Shown: positions 1 to 12,100 of the stretch, in pieces | Layout of the letters: each line of letters begins with the position of its first letter | How positions within the stretch are numbered: the stretch's first letter is position 1 | Source: Seminavis robusta | Taxonomy: Eukaryota; Bacillariophyta; Bacillariophyceae; Naviculales; Naviculaceae | Direction of reading: 5' to 3' | DNA length: 64,000 nt | Assembly (NCBI GenBank): GCA_903772945.1 | Contig: CAICTM010000211.1 | Location: 1-64,000 of the forward strand | Translations under genes and position numbers: made by a program | Notes under the pieces: generated by a model | The model's database searches: none | What the model was told of the DNA's origin: nothing | Seen by the model: only the letters and a program-made list of their open reading frames with translations

Positions 1-751
1 CTCTTCTCCTCGGAATTTGGCAAGTGATGTTGTCCTCATCTTCTTGCTGGTTTTTGTTGCTGCTGTTGTTGTTATCATTGGTTGTGTCTGCTTCATATTG
101 CTCTTGAATATCGTTGACTGCTTCTGTGTCTTGCTCTCTGATATCATGCAGATGCGGGCTCGGCACTGGTGAATCGTTGACTGCCTCTGTCTTGGCATGG
201 ATCATGGAACTTGTCCAAAGGCCTCCTGACGAAGGGGCATCTGGAACCAACAGCATGGATTCCGATTCATCAAGCATGTTGTTATTGATGCTGCTGGCAT
301 TATGGCCAGCAGCGAACGTAGCAGCGGTAGCTTGAGGAGCGTCAGCACCATCATGAACAATAACAGCTGTCTGAGCTTGGTTGGATTGAGCTGGATTGGA
401 TTGAGCTGGATTGGATTGAGCTTGATTGGGTCTCTGTCTGAGTCCATGTCTGGCCGCAGCTGCCGATGTGCGTTCTCTTACTTGTTGATTTGTTGTGGCT
501 GTGGCTGTGGCTGTGGGGCCATTGTGATTGTTGCGCAATCCTTTTCTGGGTAGGGAAGGAGGAGTTTCTTCTGCTTCATCCACTGTATCGTCCAAGAGTT
601 CCACCGGAACAAGCGGAGTCTCGGTAGCAGTGCTAATAGTAGTCTGATTCACAATAGGAGTCGCTGAAGCTACAGGAAGCATGGCTGGTACTGGTACACG
701 GGTGTCATCTCCTTGATCCGCAGGATGATCTCGAGAGCCGTCGGGATCCAT
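1..751 (-). CDS. Disordered protein, 5' part only (runs off the left edge)
   Basis: An open frame starts at an ATG at 751 and stays open for 250 codons to the window edge, so only the N-terminal part is here. It begins MDPDGSRDHPADQGDD and is rich in Ala, Thr, Pro, Gln and Asn. Near residues 115-125 there is a short tandem repeat (QAQSNPAQSNPAQSNQAQ), and the last 50 residues are Gln/Asn/Asp-rich. No domain, signal peptide or membrane segment is visible. Many diatom leucine-rich-repeat and receptor-like proteins start with such a disordered tail, but nothing here proves that identity. The next gene lies 1.6 kb away and is divergent. The frame was checked codon by codon; the product is not recognised. 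Confidence 0.6.
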   Translation of the reverse strand, partial: MDPDGSRDHPADQGDDTRVPVPAMLPVASATPIVNQTTISTATETPLVPVELLDDTVDEAEETPPSLPRKGLRNNHNGPTATATATTNQQVRERTSAAAARHGLRQRPNQAQSNPAQSNPAQSNQAQTAVIVHDGADAPQATAATFAAGHNASSINNNMLDESESMLLVPDAPSSGGLWTSSMIHAKTEAVNDSPVPSPHLHDIREQDTEAVNDIQEQYEADTTNDNNNSSNKNQQEDEDNITCQIPRRR

Positions 752-2329
752 GGTTGTTCTCGGCTTTGTATGGTCAAATGTGATTTTGTTTCGGCTGAGG
801 CGTGCTCAAAAAAAAGAATGAGATTGGGGAAGAAACACCGATCTGAGAGCGCCCTGTGCTGTTTGTCCCTACAGCCAGATCTCTACGGCTCCACCCTACG
901 GTTGCGACGTGGCTTTCTTGGGTGGCCAAGACTTTTACCAAAAACCATGTCTCAACCAAGGGCTTAATAAAGAAACGACTGGATAATACTACTCAGAGAA
1001 CGATTTATTACGGGCATGTTCTGATGATCTTACGGCAAAGACAAGGTACATGTTCGCAAGGATTGATTCGCTCGTTAAGAACTTATAAATAAGTAACAAT
1101 CATAAGAGTGGTGCTGATGGCCCGAAAAGAAACGCCAACACAAACACCCAGAAGAGAATAATGATGGCAAGCCAAGAATTAACCTGGCAAACACACGGTA
1201 GTTAACAGTAAAGCGCGGAGTATACAACAGAAGAGTCGTCTGCTGAAGAGTTATGTACATCTATGATACATCTACAGGGACAGGGACAGGATTCATTGAA
1301 AGAAAATGAATTGCATTAGGGACATTGCTTCACATCCGCATGCATGTATGTACCAGTACATTCCACAGGAAATGGATCTGGAACACAGTAAACCCTTAGT
1401 GTTGAACAACCAAAGAAAGGAGATCCAGGACCGTCCGACGACGCTTACCAGCACATGGTCTCAGTAGCTGCTGGAATTTGGGTATCGCTAGCTAGCTAGT
1501 GATACGATCAAAAAGTGGCTGGAAGGACAGATATAGCCAACGTCAAGGAAGGCCGGTGTCCTGATCTGCATGCCATTCTAACTTGTGCTGTACATGTACA
1601 ATGGAAGTCGATGGGCTCGTTTTAAGATAAGCTATTCCGGATCCTGAATACAAATCGTTCGAAACTGCACGGAGCATAAAGTGCACCGGTAGTACCGGTA
1701 CCGGTACGTACCGTACCCACAGTAGCGTCCTCCTCCTCCTAAGAAAATAGATCTCGAAGAAATCAATCAAGTAAGCACTCAAGTGATACAGCTGGCTTAT
1801 TCCAAGTCATTGGACGTGAGATGTGATTAGTCTCTCTAGGCCTATTTATGACTATGCATGTAATAACTAACGAAGCGACTGTCTGTCTGTATTGCTACAT
1901 TGCTACAGAACTCTGACATATTAATTAATACTGTGCTGCATGCTTGCATTGATGAGTGATGAGACTGCTTGGGATGACGGACTGCACAGGAACGAAGCTT
2001 CCCTTTAAATCTTAGACACAGTTTCGAGTTTTTTAGAACTGTTCATTAATGCTGAGTTGCCGACAGAGTTCATAGAAAAAGAAGGTGAGTGGAGTGAGGA
2101 ACTAAGGAGCTCATAAGGGGAAGTAAGAATCATTGTTTTTACATGTGTTGACTGGAGGAAGGGCAATGGGTGGCTTAAACAAATAATGTCGAAATGTCCG
2201 AAATCTGCCGATCGTAAAACCGGCATGACCAGTTTCCCCTTTCAAAATTCTCTCTTGCGGCCATCATCTGATTCTTCTGCTTCTGTCATTATTATTTACA
2301 AAATAAGCTAATTTATTTATTTCTCGACC
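752..2329. other. Intergenic, divergent promoter region
   Basis: No credible gene. It separates two divergent genes. It holds an overlapping run of GGTACC/ACCGGT palindromes at about 1683-1720, a GCTAGCTAGCTAG run at about 1487-1500, and AT-rich stretches near 1910-1930 and 2285-2325. Small open frames here have no coding character. Confidence 0.6.
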
Positions 2330-5300
2330 ATGGCGATCGCAACGCTGTTCTCTGCTTCATCTCTTCGGCTGCTCTATCTGTTGCTGCTGGTGTCTGCTAC
2401 TACTAGTGCTAGCGCTAGTACTAGTAACAATGCCACAGCAACAAGCAGCAACTCCTCCGCTGCTCCGGCTGCTGCTACTACAACAAGTACTACAACAAGC
2501 ACAACTTCCACGACCGTGGAATCTTCTGACCAGACCGTGGAAATCGATGGGTGGCAATTTCCGTCTCGTGTTTCTCTCCGCGCTGGAGTTCTCCACGCTC
2601 CGCCCTTTGCCATCTTAGAAGAGCGACTCGACGGGTCCATTGTCTACAGCGGATTTCAAATCGACATGTTGGAGAGTCTCAAAGTCTTTGCCAAGCAAGA
2701 TGGCGTGCTGCTGCAAGTAGACCTTAGCCCTAGTCCGCCCAATTTCAATCCCGCACTTGATTTAGTCGCTAATGGTGAGTCACAAAAATATCTACACTAC
2801 TAGCCAGTATCTTGGACTTGCTCGGGATATCTCTATCTTATCATACAGGTACTAGTACAATCATGGTTGTCTCACCCTCCTCTATTCTACTCTATCTATT
2901 CTATTCTACATGTATGCAGACTGCAACACCACCAAAAACCCAAACACAAAGGAAGACTGTGAAAAGTTTGACTTTATCATTGCCAAGTAAGTATCCACTA
3001 GCTAGCTTGCACTAGCTATCTAGCTAGATACTACATGCACATGTACGGACTGAGGAATCTTACACGTCGCTCTTTCTTCTCCTGTACACTTGCACGTGTA
3101 TTCAGTTACTACGCCACCCCGGCTCGTTGTACACGAGTCGCCCTCTCCCCTCCATGGCTACGGTCCACCATTACCACACTCAAATACGTTGACAAACCAC
3201 CTGGTGCCAAAGACTACACCACACTCAAAGAAGCAGAAGACTCCGGGGCACCCATTTGTGCAAAGTCAGGAACATTCTTTGCCACGGTTGTCAAGGCCAA
3301 GTTCCCAAAGGGAAACTTTGTACCATGTCCCACTCTGGAAGAATGCATTGCTGCACTCAAAAATGGAGACTGCGTACTCAGTGCCGAAGATGAACTCATG
3401 TCACGATATTCCATGGCATGGGATCCAGAAATTGAAGTTACACGAGAACAATTCAATACACAGTACAAAGTATGGCCCTACTCTTATCAGATACCCTTTG
3501 AAATTCGATTGCTCATGGAAAAATGGGTACGAGATGCCAATACCAATGCCACGCTAGATGAATTGTACTCCAAGTACTTTCAAAAGTCACTTTGTCCGGT
3601 GGGAACGGCAGGAGACGATTGTGATAAACCCTGTGATCCTATCCATGGAACATCCGACAAACGAGGAGTCTGTGTCTGTGAATCTACAAAGTGGGAAGGA
3701 GAGGATTGTACCATTGAAGTAGAAGAAGAACTCAATCTCATTCCTCAGTACATGGTGCGTTCACAGTCATGTACATACATATATACATATTCATACAAAA
3801 GAAACAAACAATCCACACAGACAGACTCACACACACACTCTTGTCGTTGTTTTTCAAACGCAGATCATTATTGCCTACACCATGTTGGGCATCAACGTCA
3901 TGGCCATTCTACTTTGTGCTCTATGGTTATTCTGGCAACGAAACTCGGTACAAGTGCGCGTGTCACAACCATTCTTTCTGGCATTGGTGCTCGTCGGATG
4001 CTTCATTTCAAGTAGTACCATCCTAGCACTCTCACAAGAAGATGAAGGAGATGGATCTGTACCGGCTTGCATGGCCATTCCGTGGTTGTACAGTGTTGGA
4101 TGTAAGTGGAATTATTATATCAAATGAATTGACACTCCTCGTGTGTATGGCTCCAAGTGCCTCACTTAATTGTTCGTTTTTGTTGTTGCTTTCATTCTTG
4201 AAATTGCCCGTCAGTTTCCATTACCTTTGGGACTCTCTTTGCCAAGATTCTGCGCGTGTACGCCATTTTCAAAAAGGCAGCGGACAATCGCGTAGGACAC
4301 GGTGCATCGGTCAGCGGAACTAGTCGCAGCAATATCATTTCCGCATCCGAAACTGTGGGCATTATTGGAGGTGTACTCTTTGTCGACTGCATCATTCTCG
4401 TCGTATGGACCTTTGTGGATCCCTTACAATGGGAACGAACCGTCATTAGTGCGGACCAATTCGGGGCTCCCTTGGAAAGTGAAGGAAAATGCGTCTCGGA
4501 GAACTGGCTGGCATTTGCGGCAGCACTCGCCGGGTTGCATCTCCTGTTGCTGGCGACTGCCTGTTGGTTATGTTATGTTGCCAGAGATATCCCCACGCGG
4601 TTTTCGGAAGGCAAGTTTGCACATGTTTTTCATGCGATTTTAGCAAAAGGTGGCTGAACCAAGTAAGTAAGTAAGTGTACTCACAAATTGCCGAATCGCT
4701 CAAACACAGGCAAGTATGTTTCCATTGCCATGATCAGCAACCTCCAGGTACGTACGTTTGTGCATGACATGCGCAAGTTCGATCCATTGGAACGAACAGA
4801 CATGCAGGTAGATGGGTGCTATTGATTGCCTGCTCAGCCATTTTTCCTCACTTGCGTCTGTAATGCTAATTCATTCATTCATTCGATCGATCGATCGATG
4901 CAGATCTTCATTGTAGGAGTCCCAATTTTGATCATTATCGGTTCAGAGCCAGCCACGAGCTTCTTTGTAAGGTCGACCAGTAAGTCAAATGCATTGGTTC
5001 ATGTTCGAGTTGACGCCTTTGCGTGATGTCTGTCGAGACTAATTGGACGAATTTGATTTCCTCATTCTGGAACAAACAGTTATTTGGATGAATGATCTTT
5101 GCGTGGTCATGTTGCTGTTTGGAAATTTGATGTTTTCGGTACACTTCAAGGGCGACGTGGGGCAGGACGAAGTCAAGAGAGCGGTGGAGCAATTCACAAC
5201 CAGACGCACGGATCGCTCGGCTGTCATGGCCAACTCGGTCATGGCCAAAAAGAGTAGTAGCGGCGACAACGGTGATCTCACCAGTGGAAATTTTGCTGCT

Positions 5301-5897
5301 GATTCGGGTCATGCCTCGAACAAAGGCGTAACCTGGAAAGAAGACGTCAGCACGACCGAAAGAGGCAATGACAAGAACAGCATCTTGCGCGGGAGCCAGA
5401 ATTCCGCGTCGAAGCAACCCAAGAAGAAGAAAAAGCCTGATGATGTTTTGTCCAGAGACTCGTGGGCTTCTCCATCAAATCCATCCACGTGGGAGGGTGG
5501 AAAGCGCGACGATGATCATAGTAGCACGGTCTCTGACTTTGAAGATGAAGGAGGCAGCAGCTTTCATCAGGATGATGGGAAACCGACTGACGTTCTGGGA
5601 AACAACAAGAATTCGTGGGCTGCCGTGCAAATTTCCAAGTTCTCCCTAAATTACAACAACAGCCAGGCAGCAGACGAGGACGAGGACGACGAGGAAGCAA
5701 CGAATGACGTTGACGAACGAAGAGGGTCCCATAGCTCTCTGTCTCTGCCGCCTTCGAACCTTCCAAAGGTGGACAAGGCGTCGCACATGTCTTATGCGGC
5801 TAGTCGCATCACAAAACTTCGGGGAGAGCATGCACAATACTTGGCGGAGAAAAAGTCGGGAAAGCGTTCTGGAGGAAAGGTGGGGACATCTGGCTAG
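2330..5897 (+). CDS. Class C-like GPCR with periplasmic-binding-type ligand domain
   Basis: Eight-exon model: 2330-2774, 2920-2986, 3106-3754, 3864-4101, 4215-4610, 4710-4747, 4904-4979, 5080-5897; the sum gives 908 codons in phase. Order: signal peptide (1-30); Thr/Ser linker; SBP_bac_3/ionotropic-glutamate-like ligand domain (about 65-330, with APPF and YSGFQIDML near its start); Cys-rich EGF-like segment (about 335-380); seven hydrophobic helices (about 388-665) resembling the GABA-B/class C 7TM domain; a charged 240-residue cytoplasmic tail. It is predicted to sit in the plasma membrane and bind an amino acid or other small ligand. Intron 5 begins AG/GCAAGT, a GC-AG intron. A weaker second donor at 4807 would add 20 in-frame residues inside helix 6, so 4747 was preferred. 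The family is inferred from pattern; the ligand is unknown. Confidence 0.85.
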
Positions 5898-6279
5898 TCA
5901 ATCTACGGCGCGCGTCACACAGGGATGCCAACAGCGAAAACCACGAGCGGTCATGATGCGATTTAAAACAGATAGCTGCGCTCGGTGCGAAAGAACCAGA
6001 GGAGACGACGCATCTCCTTTCCATAGACACGACGAAGAGTTGACTTCCCTGTCCTCCCCACTGATGACAGTGCTCGTGTCTTGATCAGATCAGAGAAAGG
6101 ATGGATGGATGCTGGAACCGACAACACATCTTGCCTTCGAATCTCGTGGCAGTTGTTCACTTATTTACAATTTGATGGGAAGACCCAGACACAGTAAGCA
6201 CGTTCGTATAGAACCTTTATAGTTCATTAGGAAGTTCTTGTGCATGAATGTAGTTCATGATGTACGTCTACTAGTAGAG
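5898..6279. other. Intergenic between convergent genes
   Basis: A 3' flank shared by two converging genes. I see no gene, RNA or notable repeat, apart from a short CTACTAGTAG palindrome at about 6269-6278. Confidence 0.6.
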
Positions 6280-7551
6280 CTATATGGCGTCTCGAATCCA
6301 TCGTAACAAGCCAGCATCAGGGTTTGCTTTCTTTACCGCCATGAACTTGGGTGACAGATAGATCAATGCGTTGAAGAACCCTGAAAGTGAACGAACGATC
6401 GAATCAGAATGAGATTTGTGCTTGTCAAGTAAGCGACTGCTCGCAGTTGGAAACAAAAACATAAAAACACGTGCAAAGCAACATACCTTGAAGCGGTGCA
6501 AAAAAGGCGGCAGCAGCGAGAAGCTGATAGGGAACCGGCTCTCCAATAAGCTGTAGGAACCGCACAGCAGTCAACCAAATCCATGTAACGTAGAAAGATC
6601 CGCTGTAGAGGAACCCCTGAAATGCCACGTCTCGTTTGATTTTCTTGGCCAATTGGTCCCTCTCTAAAGCCCCGGTATCATTCTTGAGTAGCTGAGTCTT
6701 TTGCTGCTTGGTTGTACTATGCCTCGATCCATTCATCGAAGCACTGTCAGAGTTGTTCGTGGGCGAGGCTCCCTTTCGGACATTGACCCATACCAGAGCC
6801 ATGGCAATGGTGACAAAGGCAATGTTGGCCCATAGAGGACCGTAGAAGAATGCCCACCTGTAGGTATTGCCATTGATCCCTCGAATGCATTCATCCCCGG
6901 AACATCCACCTGGGAAAGCTGTAGATGAAGAAACGTAGAAAGAAAAGGAAAATAGTGAGCTTCGTGCAACGTAACTTGCATGATGCAATCAGTCAAAGCT
7001 AGCTAGACTAGCTAGACTAGCTAGCTAGACTAGCTAGCAATCTGGCTGGAGCCAGCAAGCCAGCTCTTACGGGATATCCAACACCATAAGCCGGCAGGAT
7101 TGTAAAGCTTCAAAGAAATGCCAATGATGCCAGTGGCAAATCCCCACAGAAGCGGAATCGAGTGCAGATATGGTTCCAGCTTCTTGACCTGGTCCTCGCT
7201 CCAGTTGTATCGCAGCACAACGGTGTAGTAGATAGCCAAGCTTACAGAATAGAAGGACGAAACAACATAGAACTGAATGAAGAATCCTTGCATGACGCAG
7301 GTAGAAAAGTTGCCACTTGCAAACATGGCTTCGCTATCGGTGGGCATCGGCCACGTGGACAGTGCTTCCCAGAAGGAGACCAGAACATCTACCAGGGACA
7401 TGCCTAGTAGTAGCCTATGGTAGCTCTTAGATAGCTTTTGTTTGTCCCTCAAAACTGAAAACGCAATGATTGAGCTACCGATAATGGAGATGCATCCCGT
7501 CGTCTTGGGCAGAATTGCCAACGCTCTCGCTTGCGCATCCGAGGTGCTCAT
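6280..7551 (-). CDS. Seven-helix receptor, cAR/class A-like
   Basis: Three exons on the minus strand (7551-7071, 6918-6487, 6380-6280) give 337 residues with phase preserved. Seven hydrophobic segments lie at about 12-34, 44-65, 88-112, 128-150, 180-203, 250-275 and 282-305. Helix 2 has LGMSLVDVLVSFW, with an Asp where class A receptors keep theirs. Helix 7 ends QGFFNALIYLSPK, which resembles the NPxxY region in the Dictyostelium cAMP-receptor (cAR) group. The loop before helix 6 is long and polar. There is no signal peptide and the N-terminus is very short, so ligand access would be through the helix bundle. It converges on the class C-like receptor. Receptor function is inferred from topology; G-protein coupling is not shown. 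Confidence 0.8.
6998..7038. repeat. CTAG-rich simple repeat inside an intron
   Basis: Repeating AGCTAGCTAGACT units fill most of the first intron (6919-7070) of the seven-helix receptor gene. The tract is largely self-complementary. Confidence 0.8.
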
Positions 7552-8060
7552 GGTCGGTCCCAGTTAGTCTTGATCTAGCTTGTGCAAAGGAAAGAAAATT
7601 ACACAGAAGATGTGAAAAAGTGATGAGACGAGCTTCCAAAAATAAAAGTTCGGTCTTTTTCCTCTTTTTGCGAATCTTGTAAATGACTTCAAGGGGTTCT
7701 CGTCCAGGTAAAGAGGTACTGAGCAGCCTTTATAGTACAGTATAATTAATTGTCGTAAGCTGTCGTACCAGAAAGCGAGAATTAACCACCCAGTTGAGAC
7801 GATGAGACGATCGATAATTCTCTCATGAAGTAGCTCGAAGTTCACTTACTTCTTGGTCGATGGTTAATAGTTTTCATTAAATCTCTGTTTCTTTGACAAT
7901 CACATCTCTCATTCTAGAAGCTTCGACAAGCTCTACCGGCACATGCGTGCCGGTGTGCCAGTATGCAACACATCCAAAGCAACTCCTTACTAAGCCTTAC
8001 TTGCTTCCCTACTAGCTAGTACATCAAATGACTTCAATACCTATTTTCTGCTTTCAATTA

Positions 8061-8706
8061 GGATCACGCTGTGACCTGATCTAGAACACAGTGCCGGGAG
8101 TGAAGTTGCAGGGCCTCCTAATACCTACTGTACTCCCTAAATGTCTCATTCAAAGAAAGAGAAGTAAGGTCATGGGTCATCCTGTATGTACACTAGCTAG
8201 CTGCTGTTCTTCTACATGATAAGGGGTTGTTGTACTAGTATGGCGTTTCAATGAAGGCTTAAAAAGGTTTGTTTCATGACATAAGGGATGTTGTTAAGGG
8301 TTTGTTTACTGGGATGTTGAAGCTTTAAGGGCCTGTTGAAGGGGTTGTTTAAGGGGTTCTTGAAAGGGTTTCGTCAGTCGTGACAATTTACGATGTTTCT
8401 AAATCCTGAGTGAAAAGCATCGGACGGTCCTGGTAGCGGTAACAGTAACTGTTTTGGAAACATTACGTAGCTATGTATTGGTAGGACAGCTTTAGGACTT
8501 AGGACCACGCTGTGACCTGGAACTGTGACCACACAATACGAGCTGTGCTGGGCGACTCGGAGTACTGAGTAGATCAGTAAGAAGAGTAAGCTTTAAGAAG
8601 AGGCTTGCCGGGAGCGAACCTCATAATACCTCCTGTACTCCCTAAATGTCTCATTGTCTCATTCAAAGAAAGAGATATAAGTCATCCTGCATGTATTTTC
8701 ACTATA
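8061..8706. repeat. Duplicated non-coding element, two diverged copies
   Basis: Copy 1 (about 8061-8200) and copy 2 (about 8500-8706) share ordered blocks: CACGCTGTGACCTG, GCCGGGAG, TAATACCTnCTGTACTCCC, TAAATGTCTCATTCAAAG and a GTCATCCTGnATGTA end. Copy 2 carries extra sequence after the first block and a doubled GTCTCATT. No coding potential was seen. It may be a mobile-element remnant or a duplicated regulatory element; the family is not recognised. Confidence 0.7.
8221..8395. repeat. Degenerate AAGGGGTTGTT-type repeat
   Basis: Imperfect iterations of AAGGG followed by a GTT-rich stretch recur roughly every 12-30 bases on this strand, for example AAGGGGTTGTTG, TTAAGGGTTTGTTT and TTTAAGGGGTTCTTG. 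It is an irregular G/T-rich minisatellite and is not coding. Confidence 0.55.
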
Positions 8707-8793
8707 ATACCTGCTGTTCTCAAAACAGTACACTCAGCTCAGCCATAAGCCAGTCGGATCTTGGATCAATACTCGTGGAACAGGAAAAGTAGT

Positions 8794-8829
8794 CTAGCTA
8801 CTAGCTAGCTAGCTAGCTAGCTAGCTAGT
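8794..8829. repeat. CTAG tetranucleotide tract
   Basis: About eight uninterrupted copies of CTAG/GCTA upstream of the cyclase gene. The tract is fully self-complementary. Similar tracts recur in most intergenic gaps of the window. Confidence 0.85.
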
Positions 8830-9162
8830 ACATTGTCATGGTGCCTCTGGTGTGGTGTGTGGTGCTAGCTAGCTAGAGTGGAGTGTGCAGGGCCATAGGA
8901 CAGTGTCTGCTTTCGATCCCCTTCTGTTGGAAGCGAGTTGGCAGTCGCCGAGGTTTCGCCTTACGACCTTCTATCCATCGTTGACCGGTGAAACTTGCGC
9001 ATGCAGTGAACTTCTATCTTGCTTTGAACTTCTATCTTGCTTCTATGTCTTCATTTTTCTGGAGTTCCGCTTCATTGTGACCCGAAAAGGCTCGTTCTAG
9101 CAAGGCTCGTGCTCTGGCAACGCAGAGCAACGCAAAGCAAAGCAAAAGCAAAACGCAACACC

Positions 9163-12100
9163 ATGGTGACCACTATGGACGATTCTGAACTTTCCATGGA
9201 CGACGGTCCTCAAGAGCAAGATCAAGATCAGGTAGACTTACTAGCACCCAAACGAAGTATGGGTATCAGCGATCTGGTCAACTTTGGCATGACCAATATC
9301 AACACGAGCAGCGGCGGGACTGCTCCTGCTACCCCTTCTTCTACTACGAGCAGCTCGGACTCGTTGCGCCTGAAAAGCCGTGTCGGGCCGTTCTTGGTGG
9401 TAGTCTTTCTTGTCCTCTGCTTTTCAGTAGCTTTCCTTAGCTTGGATTGGGATGACCAGCACTTTCACGAAGCCTTTGCTCAGGACGCCCACAAGCTTCT
9501 AGCTCACATCAGACAACAAGGCAGCAACAACCTCGAAGCCATGGCGGCATTGGGGTCTTTGGCAAGCGTGACTGCGTCCGCGACTCAACTTATAGGACCC
9601 GCGATGGATCCATCCACTCCCACGAGCTGGCCGTTCCTCACCATTCCTCACTTCGAAAGCCAAGCTGCCCACTCCTTGGCCATCATGAAAACCTCTCAAG
9701 TCTTCATCAGTCCTTTGGTAGACAACCAACAAGAACGCCTTGAATGGGAGACATATTCCAGTGAACATGCTCAGTACTGGAGCGATACTAGAATTGCTCC
9801 TGTGATCTTCAAGATTCAGGCGAATGGCACCAAGGTGCCGGAAGATGGCCCGGGACCCTTCCAACCGGTCTGGCAGATTGCTCCTTCTGCCAATGCCGCT
9901 CACGACGCAAACTTTAATCTAGCCTCCATGCCTTCCATTTCCAGTGCCCTACAAGCCGTCTACAAGACCCAGAAAGCCGTTCTTACCGGGCCTCTCCCGG
10001 GCAGCGATGACGAACAGAACATGATGAACCATTTAGACATCTTTTCCGTGCAAGGACAACAAGACGGGGAACCCATCAGCCTCATGATCCTTCCAATCTT
10101 TGATGATGACAGTGACAACGACGAACAAGATCATACCGTGGTGGCAGTGCTCGTGGCTCCCTTTCTCTTCCAATCCTTCCTTCTCAATGCCCTGGGAGTA
10201 CACGTGCCGGGACGAGTCATGGTGGTGCTCCACTCCTGCAACCAGACCCATTCGTATCACCTACATCAAAACAACACGGTGCAGTACATCGGACAAGGGG
10301 ACCAACATCATCCATTTTATTCGGATCTGAAACAATCCAACAGCTTCCCCACTGGAGTCGCACAATCTTCCGATGGCATTGCCTTTACCCAAGACTACGC
10401 GTGTGGCCAATACCAGCTCGATGTCTACCCAACTGCAGTCTACCAGAACCATACGTCCACCAATGGGCCCGTCATCAGCACTGTCTTTATTGTGGTTCTC
10501 TGTGTATGCCTATTCCTGTCCTTTCTCCTTGTGGGAGGCAGGATCCACGATCAGATGGAACAAGTTACTAAAAAAGCACAAGAAGCATCCAATCTTGTCG
10601 ACACGCTCTTCCCCAAGGATATTCAGGACAGATTGTTTCAGGTAGTCAATCACAGCGACAGTCGGCAATCATCATTGCAGAACAACAACAACGCTCAGAA
10701 CAAGAAGAAGAAGAAGACCAAAAAGACATGCAATATCGATTTGGATGATGATCCCTTATCCAAGCTCAAAGAACTACTCGGCGACTCGGATGGCATGGAC
10801 CCTGCCTTTGGCGCGGATGTACCCATTGCAGACTTGTTTGTCAATTGCACTGTCCTATTTGCCGACATTCAAGGTGAGCTAGCATTGCAATGGCACTTGG
10901 CTTCATTGAGCGTCACCCAGGTGGCTGCCTACTCACTGACACTTGCCCCATGACCAACCAACACAGGCTTTACTGCGTGGTCAGGTTGCAGAGAACCCGT
11001 GCAAGTATTTACGCTGTTGGAATGTTTGTTCAGCGCCTTTGATGAATGTGCCAAGGTAAGTAATAAGACAATCCAGCACGGGCTTCGGCTATATTGTATC
11101 AATGCACGTGTTTTCTAATGCACCTTTCATGACTATTATGTTTCAGCGGCGTCATGTTTTCAAGGTGGGACTGACTCGTAGTAGCATAGACGGATCCGAG
11201 TTTGATGCTTATATCTGGGGTTGCTCACGAGCTCGTTGTCTCCTCTCCCGAAACATATCCAGGTTGAAACAATAGGAGGTGAGTCAACAAAAGTTCCCCT
11301 GATGGTATTCATTTCGGATCTGCGGTGTGAATCCTCTCCCGTGGCTCATCGTGTTCTCCCCTTCTACTTTTGCTTGCCCCAAAGATTCCTATGTGGCCGT
11401 TTGTGGGTATGTAAAGAAACTCTATGCATGTCATGCCCATCAAGACGACATTACAGGTTTCCGCTCACATCTCGCCTTTTGCCTGCATCTCGATCACAGG
11501 CTGCCAACACCCAACAAGGACCACGCGATTTGCGCAGTGAAGTTTGCTGCAGATTGCATTCAAATGATGTCGAGTAAGACCAGAGAGCTCGAGCCAAATC
11601 TTGGTCCCGATACAGGCGATCTGAAAATTCGCATAGGCCTTAACTCTGGACCTGTAACGGCCGGAGTGTTACGTGGCGAAAGGGGTCGCTTCCAGGTGAG
11701 ATTGCTGCTTATGGTCTTGAAATGTTAGGCAAACAATGGAGTACAATGGTCTCACATTCTGGTCTTGTCCAATCAATCGAATCAGCTCTTTGGTGATACA
11801 GGTATGGCATTGGTGCCCAATCTCACCGAAAACGCCTTGTATTTTTCAGTGTATAGGACTGTCCAGGTAACTCACAAGTTTCTCTTTGTTGCCTAATTCC
11901 CTTCGTGTTTCAGTCAACACTGCCGCTAGAATGGAATCCAATGGGGTCGCAAATCGAATTCATGTGTCACAAGAGACAGCAGATTGTTTGACTCAGGCAG
12001 GTAAAGACCATTGGCTCACGCAGCGGAAGGACAGAGTCACCGCCAAAGGCAAGGGCGAAATGATTACGTACTTTGTGGACCCTTCGAACCGTCAGCAAGG

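Larger units (their letters stand above)
7552..9162. other. Intergenic, divergent promoter region with repeats
   Basis: It separates the minus-strand seven-helix receptor from the plus-strand cyclase. Contents are listed separately: a duplicated non-coding element (8061-8706), a G-rich degenerate repeat (8221-8395) and a CTAG tract (8794-8829). The last 40 bases before the cyclase ATG are an A/C-rich GCAAAGCAAAGC-type leader. A 93-codon minus-strand frame at 7564-7845 has no domain and was not called. Confidence 0.6.

Noticed and set aside
7564-7845. 93-codon minus-strand open frame
   Set aside because: No domain or splice partner and strongly biased composition; it lies in a promoter region with other random frames.
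9037-9162. In-frame extension of the cyclase upstream of 9163
   Set aside because: These codons include a GCAAAGC-type repeat leader and add no signal peptide; the ATG at 9163 has an ACCATGG context.
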